Under the pieces are notes generated by a model, which saw only the letters and a list, made by a program, of their open reading frames with translations, was not told the origin of the DNA and searched no databases. Below, piece by piece: positions 30,228-40,540 of a stretch of 64,000 bases of DNA. The position numbers were made by a program, and so were the translations under genes. Numbering within the stretch: position 1 is the first letter of the stretch; the number at the start of each line of letters is the position of its first letter. The DNA is from Trichobilharzia szidati (Eukaryota > Platyhelminthes > Trematoda > Strigeidida > Schistosomatidae): positions 119,032,110-119,096,109 of the forward strand of contig OX235279.1 of NCBI GenBank assembly GCA_944472155.2, in the 5' to 3' direction.

Positions 30228-30570
30228 TATATTTATTCCTGTTTATGCAGGAACATACCAATTGTACAGGCATGGATAAGTCATTATATAAATTACACAT
30301 ATTTCGATGTATGGTGAATTTACAGTTTGTTTGTTCTTTCCGACATTAGAGTCAGTCGGAACAGTCTGCTTAATAGCCTGTTTGTGTAACACATAAAGAG
30401 ATATAGAAATATTTTCTTCGCATAAACAAAAAACCCAGACATCAGATGAATGTAATACAAATATCTGGGAAAAATAAAGCTTGAAGTCAATTCTCCTATA
30501 CAACTTTGTTGTGAACAGCATCCTTGGCTTAATGTTCATTGATGTATTATGTTGAGATCAGCGATATATT
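30228..30570 (+). repeat. Repeat unit B, left copy
   Basis: Blocks TTGTACAGGCATGGATAAGT and ATAAAGCTTGAAGTCAATTC recur, in reverse orientation and in the same order, at 35440-35755. Between the blocks the copies diverge moderately. It has no coding capacity and its nature is unknown; it may be part of a non-autonomous transposon. Confidence 0.65.
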
Positions 30571-31388
30571 TATTCCATTTTTTCAGCAGTCTAATCGTAA
30601 TTTTATAATAGGAAATAAATTTGATCGTGGATACGAAAACTAAATTAGGTCATGTTGGATTTGGTGGAGGCCGAGGTCGATTCCAGAACTATTCATTGGC
30701 GCCATTTGTGTCAGCATGACAGACTGTACACGTAAGTTGAGTAATACATTGAAAACTGTTTGAAAACCAGTTGCTTCTTTATTTCAGATCTTGAATACTC
30801 CTTGTACAGAATGTTGGCCAGCGTCTTTAAGTGGTAGCATGGGATCGTTCATGGAATTTGAGTGGTTATGAGTTAAATGGTTTGGAGTTCAGATTCATTT
30901 CAGTTTAAATATGGGGTTGTTTGACCTCGAAGAGAAGGTAAATAGAAGAGTAGGCTCAGCAGCAGAGTATCAGAAGGAGAAAGTATGTGAACATCAAAAG
31001 AACATTATGTTTTATGCATTTATAAATGTTTATATAAATTGTATTACCGTTTATAGTAAACATTACCTATATTCTAGTTCTGTTTTCATGTATTTTCGCG
31101 AAGTCTTAGAGTTTATTTAGTGTCATAATATTCGCAGTCAATCCTAGTAGTTTCGATGTGAAGTATCGTTGGACACTTTCTGTTTTAAGCTTGTCACTCA
31201 CGCGAGTGCTGCTGAGAAAAGATGGACAATATTCTAGTAATTGTCTGACACATGTTTTATATAATATAAGTTTCGCTTAGTAGTTGTGGAAATTCCTGAG
31301 TATGTATCCTAAGAGCATCCTCGATTTATGCGTTTGTGTTGCCACTTGCTCAGAAAATGTCAGGTCACTAGAGTACCTGAGTCCTAAG

Positions 31389-32531
31389 TCAACAACACTG
31401 GAGTTTAGGCAAGTCAATAGATTCCAGTACCAGTTTGATATTTATTGAGAGTGCACCGAAACAGATCCAACCACATTTTTTAAGGTTGAATTTTGGGTTC
31501 CATGTGGAGGACCATACCGTCACTCTATCTAGTTCTTTCTGAACAGCATTCTGAAAGTATCCTAAGTCATCACAGTGGAATGTGTAAGCTACTTTAAGAT
31601 CATCTGCAAAGATGAACGGTTTACCAAGTGAGAAACAACTGCATATATCGTTGATATATAGAGTGAATAGGAGGGGGCCTAAGACGCTACCTTGAACTAC
31701 TCCAGAAGTGACTGGACTAGGCTTAGAATTTATAGACCCCAGTCTAACTACTTGGGACCTATTGTTAAGGAATGATTCAATCCATCCTAATAATGGGTTA
31801 CGTATTCCTAAGGAGTTCAGCTTATTTATTAGAAGCAAATGGTCAACGCGGTCGAAGGCTTTGGAGATGTCGAAGTAGATGACTAGTACTAGTTGTTGTA
31901 TGTCTCGGCTACTGGTCATATAGTTAAAGAAGTCAAGGTGACAGGTCATGCATGATCTGGATTTCAGGAATCCATGTTGGTCGGGACTTAGAATATTGCA
32001 GCTGAGCATTTGTTTGAGATTATCCCCTTTAACTATTCTTTCCATAATTCTAGGTGCTATGGGTGTCATATTGATTGGCCTATAGTTGTTGGCTTCAGTT
32101 TTCGATCCATTTATCTGGATAGGTTTGGCCATCAAGGGACATGGTAAAGATCTAAAGTAATAAAAAGGAAACGTCAGAGCCACCGTGTTTATAAAAACAC
32201 GATGGTATACCGTCAATACCAGCACTACTAGAGTTTTTAAGACTTTTAATGGCTTGGTTAATATTAAAATAAGTGAAATGAACTGTACTGAAGAAGAAGG
32301 GAGTTCAATTGTGGATTGTAAACCGAGAAGTGGACTTGTGGGGTTAAGGTAGTTAGCTGCAAACGTCTCGTTAAACAGCTCACACATGTCTGCATGGTTG
32401 CTGTATAGTTTGCCCTTGTTTATAAGGAGAGAAGTTTTATGGCTCTGGCGATTCATTCGTTTCTTTGGGATTTCTGTGAGAGCCCCTACTCTGGTGGTGC
32501 CGGCTGGTGCGGTGCATTCTTCATTTCTCAT
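31389..32531 (-). pseudogene. LINE ORF2, reverse transcriptase part
   Basis: An open frame of 380 residues read in one piece, but with local damage. N-terminal half: KGKLYSNHADMCELFNETFA. Then NNYRPINMTPIAPRIMERIV, LSPDQHGFLKSRSC, VIYFDISKAFDRVDHLLLI, SGVVQGSVLGPLLFTLYIND and the catalytic FADDLKVAY. Between residues 80 and 140 the expected fingers motif (aGPDGIP-type) is scrambled by frameshift, so the enzyme is probably dead. It continues downstream into the C-terminal tail after a stop at 31389. Confidence 0.8.
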
Positions 32532-32600
32532 ACGCAGGTTATGAGCTTGTGAGATGGAGCTAAGAGTACTAAGTATTGACCCTAGTGTACTAAAGTCGTG

Positions 32601-33465
32601 TCATCTGAAGTAACTTGTTGACGGTCCCTTCAGTTTTGAGCGATCTTTTGGTTGAATAAATTGCTTCTTAAATTTTGAGACTTTTATTGTTTGCATTGGG
32701 ATCACAGCGTCTAAGCATGTGTTTGAGTTATAGTAAAAGATGTTCAGAGCTTTCGAGAGGTTATCAGTATAGAAGTACTCTCTCCATTCTGAGGATCTTA
32801 ACACTGGTTTTACTAAAGTCCAGTCTGCCTTACTGTAGTTCCTGTATGTTATTTGCTGTAAAATAGGGGTAAGAGATACATTGCTATTTGGTGAAAGTGG
32901 CAGTGCACAAAGCACTGTTTTGCGGTCGCTCCCTGGAAACTCAGGACCTACTAGGGTAGAAAGGGTACTTATATAGTGGCAGAAGATTAAGTCTAGTACG
33001 CTATTACCTCGTGTAGGGGTAGTGACAGTTTGTTCCCAGCCAAGTATATCAAGTGTGCCCAAGAACTTATGAAATTTAGTTTGGCCTGTGGGTATATCCC
33101 AGTTGATTTCAGGTAAGCTAAAGTCTCCACATAAGATTTTATGATCGTATTGTAAGGTGGATAATTGCTCCAGAGTATTAATAAGTTGCGTCTCGTAATT
33201 ACTAAATGTGCTAGGTGCTCTGTAGGTGCACCCAATTAACCCATAGAGTCTCAAGCATGTTAAGTGTACTATATTCTAGCTGTGATACAGTAAGTGCATT
33301 CAGAAAGTACATGAGACAACCACCTACCTGGCCACCTTCCCTGTCACACCGAAAGTGTATGTAGTTATCTAAGCTTATCTCTTCATTCAGTATGTTCGAA
33401 TTACACCAAGATTCAGTGATGACAATTATAGGGGGTTTGTATATTACTGTGAGTGCTCTGAGCAT
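32601..33465 (-). pseudogene. LINE ORF2, apurinic endonuclease part
   Basis: Two overlapping frames. 33465-33211 reads PIIVITESWCNSNILNEEIS and GGCLMYF. 33254-32601 reads GCTYRAPSTFSNYE, the metal-site GDFSLPEINWDIP, then SVLDLIFC and GSDRKTVLCALP. These are the blocks of an exonuclease-endonuclease-phosphatase domain as found in LINEs. At least one frameshift separates them, and another separates the domain from RT. Confidence 0.8.
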
Positions 33466-34052
33466 CGGTAGTTTATTTAGAACAGATCTAGCAGTTATGA
33501 GGATTCGGTAAAGATGAGATTGGAAATAGCGTTTGAAGTATTTAAGCTCGTTAATCAGCCCCGAATATAGCTCAGCACCCAGCAGTACTGCTTGAGATGA
33601 CGACCCTATGTTAATAGGAGTTTCAACATCATGCTCATCTATGTCTGTCGAGTTGGTGTGTGCTGTTTTCGGTGAAGAATTAAGCGTTGGAGTACTGGAT
33701 TTGCTATAGGCTCAGGGACTTTTATTTTTATTTAAGCTAGAAACGTGGGTAAGGATCTTTATTTGACCTAAACTTGTGCATGTATCAAGTGTGCTTAATG
33801 GATGCGTGTGCACTACACTGTTCCTGTATTCATGCAAGGGGGAGCTAGCACTAGCGGTTTAGGAGTGTTAACATCCCTACCAGCTGTTTTTTCAACGCTG
33901 ACAGGGACGCAGGGGATAAAAAATGATTAGGACCTTGTGGAGACCATGGTTTATTATTCGACTTATTGTTGGGTACAGGTTGTGTCCTTGTATGGGTTTC
34001 GTGTGTACTGCTTTGTGGGTTAGTTCCCAGCAGACTTGTACCATATATCCGA

Positions 34053-36111
34053 TCAAAATTCTTTGTGTGCCATACTGTGAATGCCCTCAGTTGTTGGTGG
34101 TCGAGTTCTGACTATTGCCACTTGTACTATTGAGGGTGGCATCGTTGTGACGTTGGTTATCAGTGTGTGCCATGATGGTATTTTCCAAGTTGTGAGCGCC
34201 AATACTATTGACGTTGGAAGTGTGGGCTTATTTATATTGCCATTTTTGTTGTTGGCATGATTTGGGGTCATATTTTCCTTTCTTTTACCAATGGAGTTAT
34301 GGCTAGGAGAGGTCAGTGTCAACTTTCGGGGGGCTTTGACTTTTTTCCTGGGATTATTTAGTGACATGTCTATATCTACAGTGATAGGTGGTATGGTTTT
34401 ATTAGCTATTTGATTACAATCTAGTGGCCTTTCAGTTGGTGTTGTACTCTGAGGGGATAATTCTGTGTGGTTTGAGGGGGGTGGTGCGGCGGGTTCTACG
34501 GTGTCTCTCAAAGGGTTGGGTAAAATGGCTGCTTGCAATGTCCTATTATTTATTCCACAATTAGGCTTAGTGAGACAATTGTATGACTGTCTTGTCCACC
34601 GCAACCTTTATTAGTTTGTAGTTTCTGGCTTGCTATAGGGTGTGTTGGAAGTGGATGAATTCTCTGGCCTCTGCCGGTGTTTCGAACTGAAAACGAATAG
34701 GACAACACTTTTAATGTTAACTCTTCTTCAGCCTATAGCACTTAGTCTTGGAGTTGGGCATTTTCGCCTCACTAAGTAAGATGTGCTGTACCTTTTTTAG
34801 TGCCTCATTGTCCGGAACTTTGTAGACAATAGCACTTAGTTTAGCGTCGAGTCGTTTTGTTACTTCTGTAGTAACAAAGTTAATGAGGTTATCTACCTTA
34901 GTTACCGATTCTGTGTCAAGTTTGTTAAGGTTTACAGTTTTCATGAGGATAGTGAGAGGTGCCAGTTCACAGACCTGCGATCTGCCCTCTGGTACATTTC
35001 TGTTGTATTTCCCTTGTAGTACAAGTTGCATTGATCTACATTCCGACTGAAGCTCAGAAAAAATTGAAGTCACTTACTCATATATTATCCCTCAAGTTTT
35101 GGCCAGTAATGGCTCAGCATCCCTGATGAAATCCACTGTCACCATAACAAGAGGCTGTACAGCATCTTATACAAGCACTATCAACGATCTAAAATGGTTT
35201 TTATATAGCTTTCTACGTGTTGACCAACTTACTCGTACGGAACAACCATACTGTGACAGATGGCGGGCTATGGGTGACTTGGGTGCAGTAAAACAAATCT
35301 GCTTGACAATGACCAATATTAATCTGCATTCAAATGAATTCACATCTGGTATTACTTGCAATAAAAAGGATGCCAAAATCATACAAATAAATCACTCATT
35401 TTAAATTAATGCCCAATTTGAACATAAAACAGGATACGATGCCGCACACAACTAAGTTATATGGAGGAATTGACTTCAAGCTTTATTTTTTCCCAAATAT
35501 TTGTATTTTATCCGACACATACCTGGGTTTTTTTTGTTAATGCGAAGACAATATTTCTATATTTCTTTATGTGCTCCATAGAATGACTAACTATCAGAAT
35601 GTACTCACTAACTGATGTCAGAGAGGACAGCAACCATGTAATTTCACTATGAATCAAATTCGTGTAATTTAAATAATACTTATCCATGCCTGTACAACTG
35701 GTGTGTCCTACATAGATAGGAAATATGTACATATCGCTGATCTGATAATTTGGATATTTTGATATTGGTTTCAGAAATTCCAGGATTTACTGACTTATTG
35801 TTTTCTATTTCCCTTAACTCTGCCTTAAGTTCTCCTATAGAAAACTTTAGAAGTTCTATTTCTGAAGATAGTACTTAAACAGAGCTTGATGCCTGGAGTT
35901 TTTCGATAAGCACATAAGGTGTAGAGAGGGGTTCTTTATGAGCAGAGAGTACTGAATTTTTAGGAGTAGTGCTAATACTACCTGTAAGTACACATTTATC
36001 CTCAGTTCCAGCTCGACGCTTACGATATACAAGTGAGGTATGTGGCTCACTATAACCGTTTGTAGGGAGTATGTTGCTTGATGTAGCAATCAAGGTCGTA
36101 AAATTAGTCAT
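34053..36111 (-). pseudogene. LINE ORF1, split
   Basis: 36111-35765 reads MTNFTTLIATSSNILP and runs into a likely coiled coil (SSEIELLKFSIGELKAEL). The frame is then cut by foreign DNA at 35755. It resumes after 35093 with MTSIFSELQSECRSMQLV and LDAKLSAIVYKVPDNEAL (35073-34717). A Pro/Thr/Asn-rich, basic stretch with KKVKAPRKLTL (34604-34053) follows. Coiled coil plus basic tail suits an RNA-binding LINE ORF1 protein. No zinc knuckle was identified. Confidence 0.6.
35093..35755 (-). mobile_element. Insertion in LINE ORF1 containing repeat unit B (right copy)
   Basis: The foreign segment that separates the two ORF1 pieces. Its right half (35440-35755) is the reverse complement of the unit at 30228-30570. 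The flanking ORF1 sequence has ATATG-like bases on both sides, which may be a target duplication, but this is not conclusive. No ORF of its own is convincing. Confidence 0.55.
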
Positions 36112-36115
36112 CAGA

Positions 36116-36639
36116 TTTACAGGGGATTGATTTCGTTGCTTTTAACTTTGATTAACCACAACTATTTGCTATAAGAGTTAATGGTTACAGGTATGGAAGT
36201 AGTATAGTACTTGTGTAAGGATTACAGCAAGATAAATTTTATGTAACGAATCACGCAAAAATGTAACGCAAACGTTGAACGTACCGCGTATATATTTATA
36301 TACATATATTTGCAATGAGTCATTGTTGCATGTTTTGGGTATAGAATTTTAGAGTCTGACGGTATTGACGCTCACGGATGCTGCGAAGTACCCCAACGCA
36401 AGATCTGATACCCACAACTTCTATAGTATTCTTTCCGCGTAGACCAAAGACATAGAAAACCAGCAGGATTTATCGGCCAAATTACGAATTATATTTTGGG
36501 ACCAAATCGGAGTACGAGATGATTGTCTAACTAGCTAGTTATCGTGCACGAACGAACGTGATATGACGGAGTGCCAAATGGCGTGGACGCTTGACCGGAA
36601 GCCTTCAGCTAAACAAGTTGACTTAAACAGTTAGGGTCA
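36116..36639. other. Intergenic, nothing recognised
   Basis: Upstream side of the LINE. No ORF or repeat is supported. Confidence 0.5.
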
Positions 36640-37110
36640 GCATCCGATATTCAGTGATGATTGCTGTGGTCAATACTTTTAGGGACTTTATGTATCAGGA
36701 TTCAGTAACCTACCTCTCTCTCCACCTACCTATATTACTTTTTATAATTCTAACCCTGTCCAACTATGTTGTGTGTTTGTGTGTTAATACATGCAGTACT
36801 ATAGCTGAGATTTTTGAATTACTTATCTTCATGGGATCAATAATTTCTGCCTTAGTTAAATTTTTATGTTCTGATAATCTCACTACTCCTGATCTGCTAG
36901 TTTGGTCAATGGAGTTGACCTCACAGTCATTGCAAGGCATGTTGTAAATTTTACTACTTTGCTTACTCATGTATATAAGTGAAGAGGAAAAGTTGTGTGA
37001 CTTGGCATGATCATGAGCAATAATCTGTGCTCGAAACGTCATCAGTTAATATTAATCAACAACTGTGTGATTTATCAAAATAAAATCTCATCCATGATGA
37101 AGTTACTCCT
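36640..37110 (-). mobile_element. Penelope-like element relic with inverted end
   Basis: Minus strand 36945-36655 encodes a GIY-YIG endonuclease fragment (YNMPCNDCEVNSIDQTSRSG, VVRLSEHKNLTK), nearly the same as in the copy at 42.9 kb but with the YIG motif altered to SID. From about 36960 the sequence switches to the plus orientation of the element's 3' end (ATGTATATAAGTGAAGAGG ... GTGCTCGAAACGTCATCAG). It is a minimal head-to-head remnant of a Penelope-like insertion. Confidence 0.75.
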
Positions 37111-37450
37111 ACCATATTTATCGACTAATTGCTTGGGATCATCAAAGGTTTTGGGTGAAATTTCAACACTATGTAAGTGCAATTTTTCCATAACTCTGAA
37201 TTTGACATAGGTCTCAAATGTTGACTTAACTATTAGTAAGATTTAAAGGCCTTTCCAAACAGCTGGCACATTTCTTATGCAAGTGTATATTGTCATTCCA
37301 AGGAGTCCCCAGGTCCTTCTTGCATATATATTATAAATACACTTTCAATGGTGTATAATCCACAATTGCACTTAATATCATTTTGCAGCTTCCCAGGGCG
37401 TTATTCGCTTCTTAAAATTGCGCTAAATCACGTGGCGGCATAGCACTCAC
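37111..37450. other. Intergenic, nothing recognised
   Basis: No supported feature between the Penelope relic and the exon candidate. Confidence 0.45.
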
Positions 37451-37523
37451 CTAGATACACGCTGTTCACTGGTTGACCATAACCATCAGCAGGAAACGGA
37501 ACGAAGTTTGGGTTGTCGCTCAT
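37451..37523 (-). CDS. Possible first exon of an unidentified gene
   Basis: The ATG at 37523 opens MSDNPNFVPFPADGYGQPVN followed by SVYL, ending in phase 1 at a strong donor (CTAG|GTGAGT). The sequence before the ATG (ACCATCAAAA) is a plausible start context. The Pro/Gly/Asn composition looks like the disordered N terminus of a real protein, but I do not recognise the family and could not find the next exon; it should lie left of 37450 on the minus strand. Length alone gives little support. Confidence 0.35.
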
Positions 37524-39652
37524 TTTTGATGGTGACCCCAGTAAACGGTTTACAATTTAACATTTATACGAACCTGTTCTAGTTTCTTGTACAATAATTG
37601 AAAAGTTTAAACTTTCGAAAAAGTATTAATTTGTGATACTTCCCGATTGTAATTTATAACATAACTGATCGTGCCTGTAGAAATGACATGCATTTCTTGT
37701 GAAGACCAGTTTGTACAAAAAATAAGTTATAATTAATAATTATGTCGGTGTGAGGATAACACAGGATACCTGCACAGTTTTAAGAATAACGCCAGACATA
37801 GCACCTAATCCAGCTCACGAGAAAGGTGTAGGGACCGGAGACATTTAAGAACGCCATTTGTGCTGAAACCAATGAAGCAGCTTTCATCAATTGCCAATAG
37901 ATGTCGACATCTTGTAAGTGTATGCACAAACTGTTTAATTTTTGTATGGGCAGTGAAACACTCTTCAACATACAGCAAAGATGCCTGCTTCTTTAACTAG
38001 CTCCTTTCTCGCCTTTTCATATTGTTGGAGTCCTCACAGGTAGGTGAGTGAACACCTATTTGCCATTCAGAGCCAGATATAATTCCAGCTGACGGAGGAG
38101 GTTTTGATTAGCCCAACGGTGAGAGTACCTTATTTAGGTTTTTCTCAACTCATCAAAGCTTGACATGCTGTCTCCACTTAATTCTGGTCTTCATTTCATG
38201 GCCCTAATTTAGTTTGAGTCTGACTCATTGAGCGAAAACTAAATACACTCGATGGAAAACAGCAGACGGAAGTGAGCTAATTCGAAAATGAAGCTGATAT
38301 TAGACCTCCTCAACATAGCACACCATAGCCAGTCAGATCCAGTTAGCAATAAAGGAATTCAGAGGGGTGAGAAGAACATCCGAGTAGGAATCAATGTACG
38401 AAATGGAAGTTCGCCAAATCAACTAAATCTTAGCTATTTCACCTTCAGTGATCAATTTGATTATCAGCGTTTACTGAAACATACTGCGGACAAGTGTCTT
38501 ATCAAGGGACCCGAAAGCTTTTTATTCGTGCGATTCGGTTTAACTGCTTTTAACTTTAAGACGCTTTCGCGCGCACCTGTCTGACCTTCATCTGCCTCGA
38601 GAATTCTTGACCATTCCATCACCTTTCTCTACTAATATCCACCTTTAAGATGATTTTCTCAGATTGTTTATTTTGAAGGAATTTTCATAGTTTTGAGACT
38701 GTTCGTCAAAACGTAGGCATGTTAAAGAGGCTTTTAAAAGTCAAATCGTCCGCTTTAATCGTAACTATAATTCAATAGTTTACACACAATGACAAGTTTT
38801 TTATCGTAGTAATATTATGAGCAACATGAATAACTTCTTATGTTGTGTAAGACCTTGAAATACAATTACAATTTATGTGATCTATTTCACAATGCACTAA
38901 TGTTTCACTGCTAAATCATCCAATTTATCATATTTTTCACCTCTCTAGTCCATGATATGCATTTGATAGCTGAGAGAATAGTCGAACGTCTGTATATATC
39001 TAGGTGTGTTAGTGGTGGACCAGAATCGCTGGAAATGACTATGCAGTTATGACTGGCCATTTCTGGTGCTGTGACTGCAATTGAAAGCACTATATTATGA
39101 GCTCATAATGATGCTGTATGCATGACCCAGGACTTCTCACATTGTGCGAGAGTCCTGTCAAAGGGTACTGTACAGTTTCATCAGTATTCTTGTTCTACGG
39201 TCATTTGCTGTCTGAGTGAAGCTACCAGCGAACTTCTTCAAATATATATTTCCTGTGGCTAACTGTCTATGTGGCAGGCGTAGTCTACAATTACTTCTCA
39301 AATAAGTTGAAAAATTCGTCTACATGTACAATATATATGGCATTAGCTTCCGTCAATACCGTACGCATTCTTTATTAGACGTAGTTTAACCACTGCCTTT
39401 GATTTTTCATTTTTGTATTTGGTAAGGTGCTAGATTGTTAAGGCCTTCGCCTGCCATCCTTGTGAAAAGAAGAGAGTAACCATTAGTTCAAAAGTTACAA
39501 CGAGCTGAAAATATCCTGAACGAGGCAACCGGGCACTCAACTATTAGGTTCTGTAGAGACAGGATATCTCATCTCAAGCTATTTCCACCAATACCATGAT
39601 TTCATTATTCATTTCAGGGTAGATCTTGCCCAATAATTACCGCTTATCTGGA
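37524..39652. other. Intergenic, nothing recognised
   Basis: Two kilobases without a convincing exon, RNA gene or repeat. The plus ORF at 38288-38584 shows no family signature. Confidence 0.45.
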
Positions 39653-40282
39653 TTAATTCTGATGTTTGCACATAGCTGCAGCATAAGGGTGTCTTTCAGT
39701 AGACTTAGATACAGCTTCAAAATCGGCATTCTCTACATCTTTCAAGGAGATCCTGAAATTTCAGTTTCTGATAGTCTACCTTATATCCAGGAAAGAAGTG
39801 ATGAACATAAACAGGTTTTATTAATAAGGCCTAGTTCATTTATATGTATCTGGCTTCAGGTATTGACATGAATGATATCTTTCGCAAATGAGTTTTCTAA
39901 CTCTCACTTCTGAAGCATTCTGTCGAGTCAGATTCCTTACTTGGGTTTTGTGATTGAGAAAATTATTCTACTCATGTTTATAAATACTGCAGTGTCGGAT
40001 CTAAGGGCTAACAGTAATCCTTAGCGTTGTCATTTTTCGAAGGATTTACCATAGCATTGCATCATCTAAATCGTCTCTGACTTCGCCTCAGACTCACTTG
40101 TCTCAAATTTCTGATTATTATGAAAATTCATCCATTTGCCATTCAATCCCTACCCGTATTTATGTACTTACTTGTTTGTTCTTTTTCCTTGATTGCATAC
40201 GTTCACCCCGAATTCCATTATTATTCAGCTTCTCAGCCTCACCAGAGGACTGAGGGGGGGGGAAACCACTAGGTTGAGGCAT
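39653..40282 (-). CDS. Possible small gene divergent from IFT52
   Basis: Exon candidate 40282-40172 starts ATG (MPQPSGFPPPQSSGEAEKLN ... SRKKNKQ) and ends in phase 0 at a perfect donor CAA|GTAAGT. A last-exon candidate, 39752-39653, follows an acceptor (AAATTTCAG) and reads ISLKDVENADFEAVSKSTER, ending CKHQN and stop, in phase 1. The phases do not join directly, so a short middle exon is needed. Both look coding (no low complexity, good splice sites). I do not recognise the protein; it is short, hydrophilic and Lys-rich in the middle. The ATG lies about 260 bases from the IFT52 start in divergent orientation, which suggests a shared promoter. Confidence 0.35.
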
Positions 40283-40540
40283 AATAGCACCACTCTGAAT
40301 GCTGAGAATCACACGGAAACCAAGTTCCCATACCAGTCGCCTTCGGTTTAAGCAAAGCAGATGAGTTGAGGATAGGCTTGACAGAAACTTACTGATCATC
40401 AAGAAACGTCACCTCACGACTAAGAAGATGGTTCGAAGAAAGTAGTTAAGTTCACACAAACTTGTGAAAATGATATTGGATATTGGATGCTTAAGTTCAT
40501 CTACCTAGCAACGCTACGCCAAATATTCAAACCTCAGAAA
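40283..40540. promoter_or_regulatory. Possible bidirectional promoter region
   Basis: About 260 bases between the divergent ATG candidates at 40282 (minus) and 40541 (plus, IFT52). No TATA box stands out. The acceptor-like ACCTCAG just before 40538 leaves room for a 5' UTR intron of IFT52. Confidence 0.3.

Larger units (their letters stand above)
30900..36115 (-). mobile_element. Jockey/CR1-like LINE, minus strand, with nested insertion
   Basis: A long minus-strand LINE. ORF1 pieces lie at 36111-35765 and 35073-34053, an endonuclease at 33465-32601, RT at 32531-31389, and the C-terminal tail at about 31380-31140 (FSEQVATQTHKSRMLLGYIL). ORF1 is split by about 660 foreign bases (35093-35755) that contain repeat unit B. 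The element is nearly full length but has several frameshifts. Both borders are approximate. Confidence 0.8.

Noticed and set aside
38288..38584. Plus-strand ORF of 98 residues as a gene
   Set aside because: No family signature, no supporting splice or context signal.
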